From the NCBI GenBank assembly GCA_012932865.1, contig SAXG01000048.1, positions 124,001-188,000 on the forward strand: 64,000 nt of DNA. Direction: 5' to 3'. Under the pieces are notes generated by a model. It was not told where the DNA came from and searched no databases. It saw only the letters and a list, made by a program, of their open reading frames with translations. Position 1 is the first letter of the stretch, and the number at the start of each line of letters is the position of its first letter. Shown piece by piece: positions 30,825 to 42,969 of this stretch. The position numbers were made by a program, and so were the translations under genes. The stretch comes from Amylostereum areolatum (Eukaryota; Basidiomycota; Agaricomycetes; Russulales; Stereaceae).

Positions 30825-33104
30825 GGATGCTGCTGGGCTGATGGTGAATGTCACCGAGGCGGCGAGTGGGCATGCGTTGTCGGGTGGAGTGGGCGTCGGT
30901 GCGCTGTTTCGCTTCGCCGACCTGTTCTCGTTATGCGCTTCGATTTTATTCGATTGTCGACGCGCGGTGTATGAAGACCTGGGATGCCGTCCTGTTTCCT
31001 TGAACGCAATAGTATCGTTTCATTACCGTGGCCGACAGCATTCACATTGTGATAGCATAGCTAAAACACGGTGTCGTCTGCGCGCCTCGAGCAAGCAACA
31101 CCTTCTGGAATTGTGTTTCAAAGAGCATACCCAGGAAACAGATAGACTGGAGGCCGAGTCTTTAACGGACACTGACGAGACGAGCAGGTAGTGTCTAGTT
31201 AAAGACTGGTAGAATTCGTCGGGCGTTGATAGGGATCTGCGACATCTCGGCCGCGTCATCCAATCCGTCCCGATTTGGGCATGTTCTGCACGTGATAGCT
31301 GGCAGAGACGCGTCTCGGGTTTCGACTCGTCCATCCGTTCCCTTACAACCGTTTCGTTTTTGCTACTCGTTCTGTCCCTTTCTGTCCCCCACATGTATTT
31401 GGATGGCAAAGAATACACTCACAGTGCTCCAGTACTAGCTCCCTGCCCTTGCACCTGAAGCTCGATGAGACCTCGCCAACTCCGCAGGCTTCGCAAGTGA
31501 CCGCCATTAGTGTCGAGTAAATCGATGGCCTCTCTCGCATTGATTGTTTTCCTTGGTAGCGCTGCTGTATTTGGCTTTCAAATACTCACGACGAACATCT
31601 CCTCGGTCTCTCTGGCACGCGCAGGCTGATATAAGTACTTGAACGAAATCCTCACAGAAAGCAAACAAAAAACGTGACAAAATGTCGAGACGGTCACCTT
31701 GAGAACGAGATGTATTTTATCAGCAGGACGCAGATGGGTAGGCTGCTATCGTGTGGAGTTCAGACGATGCGTCGGCGTCGCGCGACCGCCGTCGCGTCTG
31801 TGCAGTGGCGACGCGATGGACAGCGACGCTGCGACGGGAGTACTGTGCATGACTCAGCATGAGCACGTGCGGGAGTTATCCAATTCGAGTGAATTTGATG
31901 ACGCAATCGTCGGTTTCGCAAATCCCTATCAACGCTTGACGAATTCTACTAGACTAGGAAACAGAGGCTTCCCATCCCCATCCTCTACACCCTTCCAACG
32001 CATCCAACGCACCCAATCGCACCTCCCTGCTCTCCACCCACACCATCATCCTCACCACCTACTCCTTGCCTCGCACCGTCACCCAGCGCACACCCATCGG
32101 GAACCCTCACGAACGCGTCCTTTTCCATCCAATTGTGGGGAGGAGGACGTTGCAAATACAAGTCACAGGGAGAGGTCGGTCGCCGAAAGCGGGAATGGCT
32201 CCGTGCTGAGGAGGGTGGTGTGCGAGCGCTACAAGGCGCGGGGCGGCAGCGGGGCGGTGTATACGCGTCGGGCTTGGATGTGTTTCGCGCTGTGGACCAG
32301 GCGTATAACCGCGGGCCCTTCGCTTGACTTACCTGCTGTATGTTCTACGTACTTCCTTCCACGGGACGAGGCTGTCAGTGAGTAGAGGGGTGAGTGTCGC
32401 GTGTAGTGACGAAATAACCCATTGCGGCTCGTTACTTTGCAGAAAAGCGATTTTCCGTCAATTCTCCGCCCGAAATGGACCAGATGTGGTGCACACCCTG
32501 ATGCTCATTGCTCCCGCTCATTCTCTGACGTACTTTTTCTCCTCGTCGTCCTCGCCGTCTCCACACCGCAGGCCTCGTGTCCCCCTCCTCATTCACACAC
32601 GCCTCCGAACGCCACGTTCTCCGCCCGCGGCCTTTTCTCGCCCTGGCCAATTGTGCAATGCTGCGAGGCTGTGTGGCCCGGTCCGACCGTCGTATAAAAG
32701 GAACGAGCGAGCCACTCGCGCGCAGCCCATATTCGAATCCCCCTCCCCGTTCTCCCAGGCTCTCCCCCCTCCTCCCCAGCTGATCGCGCTCCTATCGCGG
32801 TATCCAGGGAATAGACCGTCGGACACGCGTATAAAGAGCGTCTTTCTTGCCCCCTTCAGGCCCGGTGCTTGCTTGCCCTACCCCCGAACGAACGCCCGCA
32901 CTTCTCCGCAAACCCGGCTTTGGCTGCACCGCCCCACCTAGCCCAATCCCCGTTTGTGTCGTCTTAGCCAGGTGCGTGCTCAAACGCGTCGGAGAAGCCT
33001 CTTTTTTTTGACCGGCGTCATCGCGGAAAACAGCGCATATAGTCGCTTTCGCCGCGCATATATCCACCCTCCTCCCCTTCCGAACCCCGCACCTCACGAT
33101 CGCC
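30825..33104. other. intergenic, mostly unassigned
   Basis: About 2.3 kb. 31343-31540 (minus) encodes a Cys-rich ORF (CEACGVGEVSSSFRCKG) that could be an isolated zinc-binding exon. 31770-31842 is dense in GCGTCG/GCGACG motifs reminiscent of the GTAGCG repeat. 32133-32327 (plus) has an open frame with QLWGGGRCKYKSQGE that I cannot assign. 32650-33080 is a CT-rich promoter-like stretch before the next start. I see no complete gene. Confidence 0.4.
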
Positions 33105-33329
33105 ATGCGTCTACCTACCCTCGCCCTCGCCCTCCTCCTCACCACAAGCGCATACGCGCACGCCCAATCCGAACCGCCTGCCGCCGAGCCCGCGCCCGTC
33201 GCCCCCCGTTGGCCGCTCTCCCTTTTCGCCCCGCGCGGCACCTCCTGGGAACTCGACGCACGCACCGACGACGTCCCCGCCTCCATCGCCCGGCGCCGCC
33301 CACGCCGACGTATCCGTTCGCATCCCTGA
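33105..33329 (+). CDS. small secreted peptide candidate (74 aa)
   Basis: MRLPTLALALLLTTSAYAHAQ is a textbook signal peptide with likely cleavage after AHA. A Pro/Ala-rich segment, a short ordered part (WPLSLFAPRGTSWELDART) and a very basic tail RRRPRRRIRSHP follow. A CGCATATATCC TATA-like site lies about 45-55 bases upstream. There are no cysteines, unlike typical effectors. It could be exon 1 of a longer secreted protein, but I found no clear continuation. Confidence 0.45.
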   Translation: MRLPTLALALLLTTSAYAHAQSEPPAAEPAPVAPRWPLSLFAPRGTSWELDARTDDVPASIARRRPRRRIRSHP

Positions 33330-34391
33330 TCCCACCCACGTTTCCCACCCGTGCGTATGGATGTCTCTCGCTATGCCCACTCCCTGGATTCATCGTGCGT
33401 GCGCCTCCGTTTTTTCCCATCGTGTTCCGCTGACGAGGTCACTGTTGTTAGGCGTTTTCCAGCGGTGACCTGTTTTCCGAAATCCGCTCTCGAACATTGC
33501 ACGCCCCCTCCCACGCCTGTATCTGTATTCCGCAACCCTAGACGATGATCGGTTTCCTTTCTCCCCTTTACCTCACGCATCACCTCCTGTAATCACCTTG
33601 CTTTTCCCTTTGCTACGAACGTGATGACGCCCACGTTCTTACTAGGCATGCCCGTCGTCTCCGTTTCGATTCGCACAGCTTCCAGTACTATGGACAACGG
33701 ACATGGACACCCACTTTTCTACTCCCCACACATTTATATGTATCTACGTCACGTCACGTCACCACCACGCAATTCCCTTCGTTCGTGTACATTATGAATG
33801 AAGTCGATCATAGACGACTCAACGTCGATCGTGGCCAGGGAGTGCTGTTGGGGTGAATATGGCAGACTGTCATCGAAACCTGGTGGGCCGTGGCCCGTGG
33901 GGATCGACGTCATGATCGGCATACCGGCCGGTCTTGACCCGAGTCTACCCGAACATTGCTCCGAACTGGTCCTTTTCCCGCTCTCTCATTTTTGCGGAAA
34001 CTCTTTCCCCTCGATACATGTAGTAGGATCGTGGCAACCCGAGCGACGTGGACGAGAATATCCCCAAGTTTTGGTTACTTACATAAAGACGAACGTCCAT
34101 CGTCGAGTCATTCGACACGCGGCGACCTCGGCGTTCTTCTATCAACATTGCTCGACATGAGTGCCGGAAGAAGTCAAAGTCCAGGTAATCGATTACGCAG
34201 GAAAGCCGAACACTGAGACCCTACCACATATAAGCATGTCCCAATGCATATATACCCACTACGTGTGACGAATGCAGGTAAGTGTGCGATGATAATGAGC
34301 AAACCTGCCACCCTTCAATCCCACGCACCTATGATACCCCCTTGCCAGTGAGCATCCGATCTGCGTACCATTGGCCAATTCGATTTCCTCC
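33330..34391. other. intergenic, about 1.06 kb
   Basis: It holds two weak ORFs (33798-34160 plus, 33945-34148 minus) without recognisable motifs. GACGTACGTCACGTCACGTCACC-like repeats of CGTCA occur at 33736-33765. Otherwise it is unremarkable and lies downstream of the minus-strand amidase. Confidence 0.4.
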
Positions 34392-36512
34392 TCACCTCCC
34401 CACGACATCCACCAGCTGCGTCCTCGGCACCGCGCCCTCGTACGCCCTCCTGCCCAACCTCGCGCCCGCCCTCGTCTCGAGCTCGAACGCGTGCGCGAGC
34501 GCCAGCAGCGTTCCCTCGCTCCAGGCCGTGCCAACGAACGCGAGGCCAAAGGGCGTGCCGTGGCCGTGGTCAATGAGCGGGGCAGCGTCGGTGGGGAGGA
34601 CGTCGTCGGGCTGGAAGCCGAGCGGGACTGTGTATTAGGGTGTGGGAGAGGGTACGTGAATGGTTTGAAGGGACGCGGGGAGTGAGTGGGGGGCGTACTG
34701 GTGATGACGGGGTATCCGGCGATGGCGGCGGGCATCGAGCAGAAGCCTGGCGGCGGGGTCAGTCGTGAGCGTGCGAGGATATGTGTGAGAGGTACCGTTG
34801 GTAGGAAGCACGAGCGCGTCGAGCTTGTGCTTCTTTAGCACGCCGTCAATCCCCCGTGCGCGACCGCCCTCAATGATATACGCGCGCGCGGCGTCGTAGG
34901 CCGCATCGGGGCTCCTAGCATTCGCGGCGTACAGCCTGCGTAAGGGAGGTGTGAGATTGAAAAAAGGAGGGGAAGATGCAGGCGCTACCGGGATTGGGAG
35001 GCGTGGTACGGCGGGACGAGCTCCTGCTCCGCGTGCGCGAGGTTGAACGCGATGAGGGTCTCGAGGTCGCGCACGCCAGACGGGACGTCTTCGAGGTAAG
35101 GAGATGTACTCTGCGATCCCCATCTGCCCACCCCCCCCGATCGTCGGCATCCCCAACGTCTCGCAGCCAGAGACAGACGCACCTTGAACTCGGTCTCCAG
35201 CATGCACATCTCGCTCTTCCGCATCGGCTTCTCCCCCTCCCTCATCTCCGCCACGCTCTCCATCTCCGTCCCCTCCACCACCACCGCCCCCCGTGCCTTC
35301 ATGGCGTCCAGCGCGGCCTCGAACGCGCGCATGACCGCCGGCGTCGCGCCGTCCTCGGGGTCGGGCATGCAGCGGCGCGGCACGCCGAGGCGCGCGCCAT
35401 GCAGGGCGTGGGGATGCAGGAGGGCGGGGTAGTCTGGGACAGGGAAGGGTTGGGGTAGCGTGGCGGGGGTCGCGGGGGTCGGGGCCAGCAAGGGCGGCGA
35501 GGAGGAGGGCGGCGTCGGTGACGGTGCGGGCGATGGGGCCGACGCTGTCCTGCGATTTGGAGATGGGGATCACTGGGCTCGAACGTGAGGGTCGCACCAG
35601 CGAAAGAGCAGGAGAGAACCCCACCGCCCGCTCGCGAGGTGAGCCCGACGGTCGGCTTCAGCCCGACCACGTTCGCCCTGCCCGCCGGACTGAGGATCGA
35701 GCCATCTGTCTCGGTCCCTATCGCGCCCGCGGCCAGCCCGACCGCGACGCCAACGGCACTGCCGGAGCTCGATCCCCCGGGGTCGCCGTGCGGGAGGTAG
35801 GCGGAGGTGCACTGGCCGCCGCGAGCGGAGAAGCCGTTGGGGACTTTGCCGCGGAAGTTGGACCATTCGGAGAGGTTGGCCTTGGCGAGGAGGAGGGCGC
35901 CGGAGGCGGTGAGGCGGGCGGCGGTCGTGGAGGGGAGACGGGGGAAGGCGCCGAGGAAGGCGTAGGAGCCTGGGGGGCGCGTGAGCGTGAGCGTGCGCAG
36001 TCGCCTGGTGCACGGAAGGAGGAGGACGCACCTGCGGTCGTCTGCATGCCTGCATCGTAGTGACCAAGCGTCGGAATCCAAGGAAAGAGAACCTGAGGAA
36101 ACGCGACGCACCATCCCGCTTATCCGTCGCAATGTTGTCCTTGAGCAGGATCGGGATCCCGTACAAAGGCCCGCGGGGGCCTTTGGATGCACGCTCGGCG
36201 TCGAGAGCTGCGGCCTGTGTGAGAGCGTGGGGGTTGGTCTCGATGATGGCGCGGAGGGCGGCGCCTTTGAGGTTGACTTCGTCGATGCGGGCGAGGTACG
36301 CCTGCGTGTTCAAGGTCACCGGTCAACTTTAGACAGCGATGAGACGAGGAAGAGATGCGCACTTTGACAAGATCGACAGTCGTAAAATTGCCCGCGGTGA
36401 GGCCTGCTTGGAGCTCGGCAATGGAGGCCTCGTACAAGTCTGGGAACGTAGGCTGGTTTGGGGTTGAGAAGATGGTCGATGTATATACCTGTCTGTGACG
36501 CACCGTGGCCAT
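34392..36512 (-). CDS. amidase (amidase signature family)
   Basis: From ATG 36512 (MATVRHRQVYTSTIFSTP) about seven exons encode about 550 residues. The amidase-signature triad is visible: Lys in YGIPILLKDNIAT, the cis-Ser in DPGGSSSGSAVGVA, and the nucleophilic Ser in AIGTETDGSI. Further blocks are SEWSNFRGKVPNGFSARGGQ, NVVGLKPTVGLTSRAG and SQDSVGPIARTVTDAALLLA, and a C-terminal PLIDHGHGTPFGLAFVGTAW. These enzymes hydrolyse carboxamides to acid plus ammonia; fungal members often serve nitrogen use. No signal peptide, so probably cytosolic. One C too many in the C-runs at 35465-35478 (complement) shifts the frame between GPDPRDP and ATLPQPFPVPDY. Since all else is intact, I suspect a sequence error. 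Confidence 0.85.
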
Positions 36513-37078
36513 GGTAGCTCTAACTGGAACCTTCGTACAGTATGTAGATGTCGTGTAGAAAGGACCGTGGGCGTCAAAGTCGTGGACGTTTGAAGGTGTT
36601 GGGTGGGATCGACGGTCCCAGGGCCGCGATGTGATGGGAAAGTCAGGTCGACGACTCGACGTCGTGACTCGAGGTCGGCGACATCACATTTCCAGGTGAG
36701 ACTTGGGGATATTCGCCCCGAGAGGGGGCCAGAAGTGGCATTCCTCGAGGGAGAGGAGTGGTTTGAGCAAAGAGGAGAGAGCAGACAATGTGCACTCTGC
36801 CAAGTGACAGAGTCGCAGGACACCGATTTTCCCAGATTTTCCCCAGCGCTTCAGCCTTGCTTCACTCTCAATTCAACCACCGTGGCTAGTCGACTCCTAT
36901 GTTGTGGCTTCACTTACACCCGAACGTCGCGGTGTCACAGAAACGACTTTGACTTCCTGAATCGATGGCGCTCCATGTGAGCGCTAGGAGAGATACAGGG
37001 TCCGCGCAAGGATAGTCTTTCATGCGCGTGCGCCGCTGACTCCTGCTCAGAGTGTCCACTCGCAACTACATCGCAGCT
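36513..37078. other. intergenic promoter region of divergent amidase and BTB genes
   Basis: About 565 bases between two divergent start codons. It contains repeated GTCGACGACTCGACGTCG-type sequence near 36644-36668. No ORF of note. It must hold both promoters. Confidence 0.45.
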
Positions 37079-38007
37079 ATGCAGTCCACTACGGAGGAGA
37101 GCGGACATGTGCGTTCTTTCGGGGCCCCCATCCTTGTGCCCTTGGCTCATATCGCAGGCGGACTCGGCGACAACTACTGTTCCAACACGCCACGACAGCT
37201 TCTACTTCTCTGACCAGCTGTCTGTTTTCCAGGCGTGTTTCAATTTCCTCACCGCCAAAACTCTTCCTGACATGCACAATATAGGTCGAGGGCAAGCTTT
37301 TCAAGGTTCACCGACACTTCTTCGTGGAGCACTCCACTGTTTTCCGCGACATGTTCGCGCTTCCCGTTCCCCCAGCGTCATCGTCTGCACCCAGCGAGAT
37401 TGAAGGCGACTCCGACGAACATCCAATTCGCCTCTCAGGAACCACCATCGTCGAGTTCGAGAGTCTGCTGAAGGTGTTCTATCGCAGGTGCGTCGTGTCT
37501 TGAACGGTCGACATCGAGTCAATGCTAACGGCCGCCGCCGGTGGCCACAGTCTGCACTCAGATTTCACGCTCTCGTACTCAGAATGGCTCTCCGTCCTCG
37601 CTATCGCGCATCGCTTCGAGCTGCACAACGTCCGTGCACGCGCCGTTAAGAAGCTACGGTCCCCACCCACGGCTACCGAGGCTCTAACTCTTCTCGCTGC
37701 GGCGGTGCGATACGGCGTCAATATCTCGGAAATCCCAGAGGCGTTGCGAAAGGTGATCAGGCGGGAGGCTGCGCTCACCCTTGAAGAGATGGACACGCTG
37801 TCTCTGGCGATCCTCGCGCAAATTGCTCGCGCTCGGGAGAAGTGGATCCGGAACAAGGACGCCTACCAGTGCACCCACTGTCAACGTAGCCTGCAGCCAA
37901 ACCGATTCCGCTGCAATTACTGCGCCATCGCTACCACGAATCCATCTGGGGAAGTGAATAACGATGCTCTTCTCAAAACCATCCTCAAGGACGTTTGGAA
38001 TATTTAA
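37079..38007 (+). CDS. BTB/POZ domain protein, copy 1
   Basis: ATG 37079 (MQSTTEESGH) plus spliced exons give TRHDSFYFSDQLSVFQ, VEGKLFKVHRHFFVEHSTVF-RDMF, then EHPIRLSGTTIVEFESLLKV-FY and YSEWLSVLAIAHRFELHNVR. This is the BTB fold as found in the very large Agaricomycete BTB family. The C-terminal half has a zinc-ribbon-like pair, CTHCQRSLQPNRFRCNYC. Length is about 265 residues. BTB proteins usually dimerise and bridge cullin-3 ligases or transcription factors; the partner is unknown. An in-frame match to the neighbour at 38805 indicates tandem duplication. Confidence 0.8.
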
Positions 38008-38804
38008 ATAACGTGAGTGTCCTATCCGATCTCGCGGACTCGTAGCCAGGCATGCAACTGAACAGCCTGAGGCTTGCCGTAGCTTTCCGATAGTGCAATA
38101 TATCCTAGGCGCCTTTGCGCAGGCGAGCCCCTGCTGTACCCAGTATAGCATGCATGATAATTATGTTATCGACGTGTCCTTCTCGTTCCGATTCCATTGA
38201 AACGTACGAGAAGACACCTCGCGTTGGCTGCGGTGATGTACAACGAACGAGAATAGTGCTCCTTCTGCGCAGCATGCAGGAAACCTTGTTTGTAGGCCGT
38301 CTTTCCTCGCCGAATGTCAAGTGCGGGGTGTGTGCCATATACCCACAGGCTCAAGAACGGTGCACCACGCAATCCGTGCAAGTATTCAAGGAAACTGCAG
38401 CCTTTCCCCGACATCCTTCATCGATCATCACGCGCAGCACAACCAAAGAACCCATGAAGTTCCTCACCGATTGGCTTCGAAGCACCGATGCGGACACGGG
38501 GTCTCCTCGTGTCGGCGCACGACGACTGTGTCCATTCGGTTTCGGGATCGTAGGATTCGTAGCTGTCTTTACTGGTATTAGTCTTTCCTGAAGGACGCGG
38601 ATGCTTTCACATTGCGCAGCGAGTAGAAGGTCTCGTCGATTGAGCGCCGCAGAGATGCGCACAAAGATACCAGGCGTCCTCGTGTTGCTGCAAGGCGCAC
38701 GGAGGATGTCATTTTCGGTTACCCTTCTCAACCCTTACCGTGATTTAAGCCGCCCGGCTGAAGGACTCTATCTCCACGTACCCTTCGACGACCCCCCGTG
38801 AACA
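38008..38804. other. intergenic between tandem BTB genes
   Basis: About 800 bases. A 158-codon plus-strand ORF (38115-38591) and a 126-codon minus-strand ORF (38351-38731) overlap but show no domain, and neither pairs with good splice context. I treat the stretch as 3' end of copy 1 plus promoter of copy 2. Confidence 0.4.
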
Positions 38805-39731
38805 ATGCCATCCACTTCGGAAACGAAAACGAATGCGACCCTTCTTTCAGTTTTTTCAGTTCGTGCTCGTATTCGTGAATCCGTGTACTTCATACTGATG
38901 TATCCCCACACAGGATGGAACCGCAAGCCCGACTGAAGACCCTCATCCTCGTGATGACGAGTTCTACATCGACGTTGATCAGCTATCGGTCTTTCAAGTG
39001 CGTGGATAGATACACACTCTATGACTTCGTTCGTGCATTGATTGCGACGGATAAGGTCGAAGGCAGGCTCTTCAAATTTCAAAGTCCACCGCCACTTCCT
39101 CATCGAAAACTCAACTGTTTTCCGTGACATGTTCGCGCTCCCCCCCTCCACGAGCGGAGTTATAGAAGGAGACTCGGATGTCCATCCAATACATCTCGCT
39201 GGCGTCACTATTGACGAATTCAAGAGCCTCATGAAAGTGATTTATCGCAGGTGCGCGCTCGGGATGGCCTACTGTCTGGGCATTGTTGATCCAGTACACT
39301 GACGGCGGCTGATTTGATTCAGCCATCGCCCCAATTTTGTGCTTTCGCAGGCAGAGTGGATCGCGGTGCTTTCTATTGCCCATCGCTTCGAGTTCAAGGC
39401 TATACACGAGCGAGCTGTGCAGAACCTTCGCACTCCGCCTTCCGAGCATGAGGTGGCACCACTACTCGTCGCAGCGGAGCGATACGGCGTCGGATTCGCA
39501 AATATTATCGATGCGTTGAAGATTGTCGTTGATAGGAAGACACCTCTCTCGGAGAATGAACTACAGGGGATGTCAACCAGGCTTATTTCCAATATCATGA
39601 AGGCTCGCGAGACGTACCGGTCTCTGCCAGTATCCACACGCTGTGGACGTTGTGCACGGGCTGCGAGCGTCGTAACCCCCATGGCCCAAAATGTTGTATC
39701 CGTCGTTCACTCGGTGTGGAACATCCCGTGA
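38805..39731 (+). CDS. BTB/POZ domain protein, copy 2
   Basis: The proposed start at ATG 38805 (MPSTSETKTNATLLS) splices to DGTASPTEDPHPRDDEFYID, VDQLSVFQ, then VEGRLFKFHRHFLIENSTVF-RDMFALPPS, HPIHLAGVTIDEFKSLMKVI and LSQAEWIAVLSIAHRFEFKA. It is clearly paralogous to 37079-38007 across the whole BTB and following helices, and exon boundaries fall in the same places. The copy-1 zinc-ribbon pair is reduced to RCGRCARAA, with only one CxxC, so metal binding is probably lost. The first donor (GTTTTT) is weak, leaving the start uncertain. Confidence 0.72.
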
Positions 39732-40446
39732 GTCGAGTCAGTTGTATAGGAATATACTAAACCTTACAGAAGTTCTAGAACTCCTGCACCGCCGCAGCCC
39801 GAGGAGACATCTTCTGACTTCGACTAAGAATTGAAACTCAAAGATTAGGCTGGATGTCCGCATCTCGTAAAACAAACAGAAGCAAAAAGCAGCCCAGAAA
39901 CGCGGTCCTGTATATGCACTGGGAGTCGAAGCAGATTATGTGTCTGAAGAACGTACATACATCACATCACAGTGCCCTCACAGAGACGCACGGGATTATT
40001 TTGATTTTGATTGGCAGTACACGCGTCAAACAATAACGCATATGTTGCACGTCGAACTTTGCGTGTCGCGATAGGTTCAGTCATATGCTATTGGTTTAGA
40101 CGTTCAGCCACACTCGTACCCGGTGAAGATGACATTGATCTTTTATAAGCCAACGAAGAGCGATGAGGTGAGAACCCGAAGGGGCAGCGCACGTACTCAG
40201 GATTCTGAAGTACTGTCGCCGCCGCAAAGGAGTCGAGAAACGAGGCTAAGTGACATCACCGTTAAGAAGAAAGGTACGGGTGATTAGTATAACAATAATG
40301 ATACAGCCCATGATCGTCTATGTGTCCGAGCGAGCGTGAACTACGACAAAGGTAGAGTGAAGGGTCTAGCCCCGCGTCAGCGCGTCTCAGCACCGCCGAA
40401 CATGTTCAAACGTACCTAGGACATCATGCGCTCGTGCGAGGACATG
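39732..40446. other. convergent intergenic region
   Basis: About 715 bases between the BTB copy 2 stop and the PIF1 stop. AT-rich, with AATAATAATGATAC near 40290 and no convincing ORF. It should contain two 3' ends. Confidence 0.45.
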
Positions 40447-42513
40447 TCATGAGCAACGAGGCCGGGTGGTGTCGACGGTCTCGAGCGTCTTGCTCCACGC
40501 GACGACCTTCGGGTGCGCGAGGACCTTCTTCGGGTCGAAGCGGAGGACCTGGAGACCGTCCATCGACGCGGCGCGCGAGAGGGCGACGTAGCTTTGGCCT
40601 GGAAAGACGCCGGTGGTGAGGAACGAGAAAGGAAGCGAGCGAGCGAGCGGGGGGACGCACCCTTCTCAAACACCTTCCCGAGGTCGATCTTCACCCTCTG
40701 GATCGTCTGGCCCTGGCTCTTGTGGATCGAGATCGCCCACGCGAGAATGAGGGGGACCTTCGAAGCGGAGGTCAGCGACGGCATCCCGAACGCACAGAGG
40801 GAGACGGACCTGAACCCTGCGCGCGAGCACGTTCCCCTCGTTGTCCTCCACCTTGAACTCGTCCCGCATGACCAGCACGCTCACCCGGCCCTGCGGCGTC
40901 ACGAACTCGACGTACGGGTACCCCTCCGCGTCGCCCAGCGTGCCCGCCGTACTAGGCGGCTTCGCGTTCTCCTTCTCCTTCCCCTCCGCCTTTTCGGATT
41001 TGGGCGCGGCCGGAGGAAAGACGGGCTTCCCCGCCTCGTCGAACGTCACGTCGCGCACGACGCCCTCGGCCCGACTGCCCTCCATGGGATAGAACCCGCG
41101 TACGATGCCCACGGCGCCATTCACCAACCCCCGACGGTCGTCCACGTTCCGCACGAGCATCACCTGCGCGCCCGTCCTGAGCTCGAGCACGCCGGGCACG
41201 GGCATGCCGTCGAGCACCTTGGTGCGGCGATCGGGGGGCGCAGAGCCCGAGTCTGCGGCGCGAAAGCGGACGGGGGGCGTGTGGAGGGCGGCGAGACGGG
41301 CGGTGTTGGCGCGGTCGACTTCGTGGCGGAGGGGGAAGAGTTCCGTGGGCGGGATGACGGCCGCGGCGGGAGAGGAGGAGGAGAGCGGGCGGGAGAGGGC
41401 GTGAAAGGCGGCGGTGGCGGACGGGGTGAGTGTGCCGTGGCGGAGTTGGTTGAGGAGATCGACGAATCCTGGGGCGTTGGTCAGAGGTGGCGTGGGTGGG
41501 AGAAGAAGACGAGACGACGCACTGTTGTCCTTTTGTCGGAAGACCTGGGTCAAAAGCACGGTGTGCTCGATACACCGGCTCCACGCCTCGCTTTCGAACG
41601 CGAAGAACGGCACCTCCTTGCCTTTTGTGACGGGCGGAAGCTGGAAAAAGTCGCCTGTAACGACCAACTGCAAGGCCTGTCAGTCCAAGCGAGCATGTAG
41701 ATGAGAAGTGGGTGTAATGTGCACCTGCATGCCACCGAACGGACGCGCTGTGACCTTCCTCAGCCTCGTCGCCAGCGCGGCCAGCCTCTCGAACAAATGC
41801 CCGTCCACCATCGACACTGTTCTCGTTCGTAAGAAAAAGTCGAGATACGTAAGAAAAGAAACGCACCTTCGTCGATCACGAGCACTTGCGTCGCCCGCCA
41901 ACGCGCCAGCGCAGGCTTTGCTGTGTGTATGTAGCGGACCAACTTGTCGACGCTCTCGACGGTCGGCGCGATCGCACCCCACGAGTGGATCGTCATCCCT
42001 GCGCACGCACGTTAGCATTGAAACGTCCGAGGAGAGAGGTGCGAGAGAGGGACGCACCGCCGATATTGGACGCGGCCATGCCTGTGCTCGCTGTCACCGC
42101 CACCGCGTCAGGCTTCTTTGCATGTTTCTTCCGGAGGGCGGCGATGATCGCTTTGAGGAGCAGAGACTTCCCCGTTCCTGTACACAGAATCCACATGGTG
42201 AGCGTGAGGCGAAGAAGAGCAAAAAGCCATAGGGCCACGCACCCGCTGACCCGGTGAAAAACACATTCTTCCCCCCGTCCACAATCATCCTTAATACCCC
42301 CCTCTGCTCTGCACTGAGTACTACATCCATCGTTCTCTCGCCTTCCCGCAGCTCCTTCCCGACATCGTCGATACCCGCGCTGCGGGTGACGGATACCTTG
42401 GGCGAAAAGAATGCGTCGAGCGTCAGTCGAGGTTGCTTGGACGGGCGGTTCGAGTTCGGGAGGCCGCCTGTAGATTTGCGCTTAGGCTTTGAGTTTGAGG
42501 GGCGCGTTGACAT
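40447..42513 (-). CDS. PIF1: PIF1-family 5'-3' DNA helicase
   Basis: From ATG 42513 ([17 protein letters not shown]) to TGA 40447-40449, about 590 residues in seven or eight exons, all in frame. Walker A is [18 protein letters not shown], motif Ia [14 protein letters not shown] and TIHSWGAI, Walker [19 protein letters not shown]. Motif III is [13 protein letters not shown], and motif IV follows [10 protein letters not shown]. The [23 protein letters not shown] block and [20 protein letters not shown] are motifs V and VI. PIF1 unwinds DNA at replication forks, G-quadruplexes and telomeres, in nucleus and mitochondria. Near the N-terminus RLTLDAFF (residues 29-36) resembles a PCNA-interacting peptide with Arg in place of Gln. 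Confidence 0.9.
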
Positions 42514-42969
42514 TGTCAAGCTTCAAGCAGGATGGGAGGTGTGTCGTTGGTTGTCGGTGAACCTCAACCCGGGGGGAAAAAGACGCACCGCGCGGCCGCA
42601 ACCGTTGATAGACACGTGATCGTTATGTTCGGACTTAGCGGTCCGGATGATAGCCTCGTGGCGCCGTCGTCGTTGTCGTCGACGACGACGAGAATGGCCT
42701 CTCATGTCAAAGGTCAAAGGTCAAAGGTAAAAGGTAAAAGTTACACGGTTCTCTTTTCGCCACTTCAAGTTTCAGCCCGTTTACATGGAAATCTCTAGTA
42801 CTTTTTGCGCTAGTTAGACCACATGGACTTCCTCGCTCGCTGACGCCCCCAGGCCTTCAGACTTTCAGTACTCAGTGTTTCCGTCAGGTTCCTCTCAGGC
42901 TCGGGACGAATTCAGACGCGATATGTCATACAGGGATTCCATTTAACAAGCACGCAACTGCTATCGTAT
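42514..42969. other. intergenic, PIF1 promoter side
   Basis: About 455 bases. It contains a GTCGTCGTTGTCGTCGACGA triplet run (42667-42686) and four direct copies of GTCAAAG/GTAAAAG (42707-42739). No ORF of interest. It is the promoter of PIF1 and the 3' region of the minus-strand gene at its right. Confidence 0.45.

Noticed and set aside
34635..35624. 329-codon minus-strand ORF as a separate gene
   Set aside because: It is the amidase read through introns and a frameshift. Only its first part (PISKSQDSVGPIARTVTDAA) is true coding sequence.
40513..41700. 395-codon plus-strand ORF
   Set aside because: Shadow of the PIF1 helicase, which has all canonical motifs on the other strand.
40447..42513. 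PIF1 gene as part of a Helitron
   Set aside because: No Rep (HUH) domain, no CTRR-hairpin end nearby, and the gene has many introns, so it is a host helicase.
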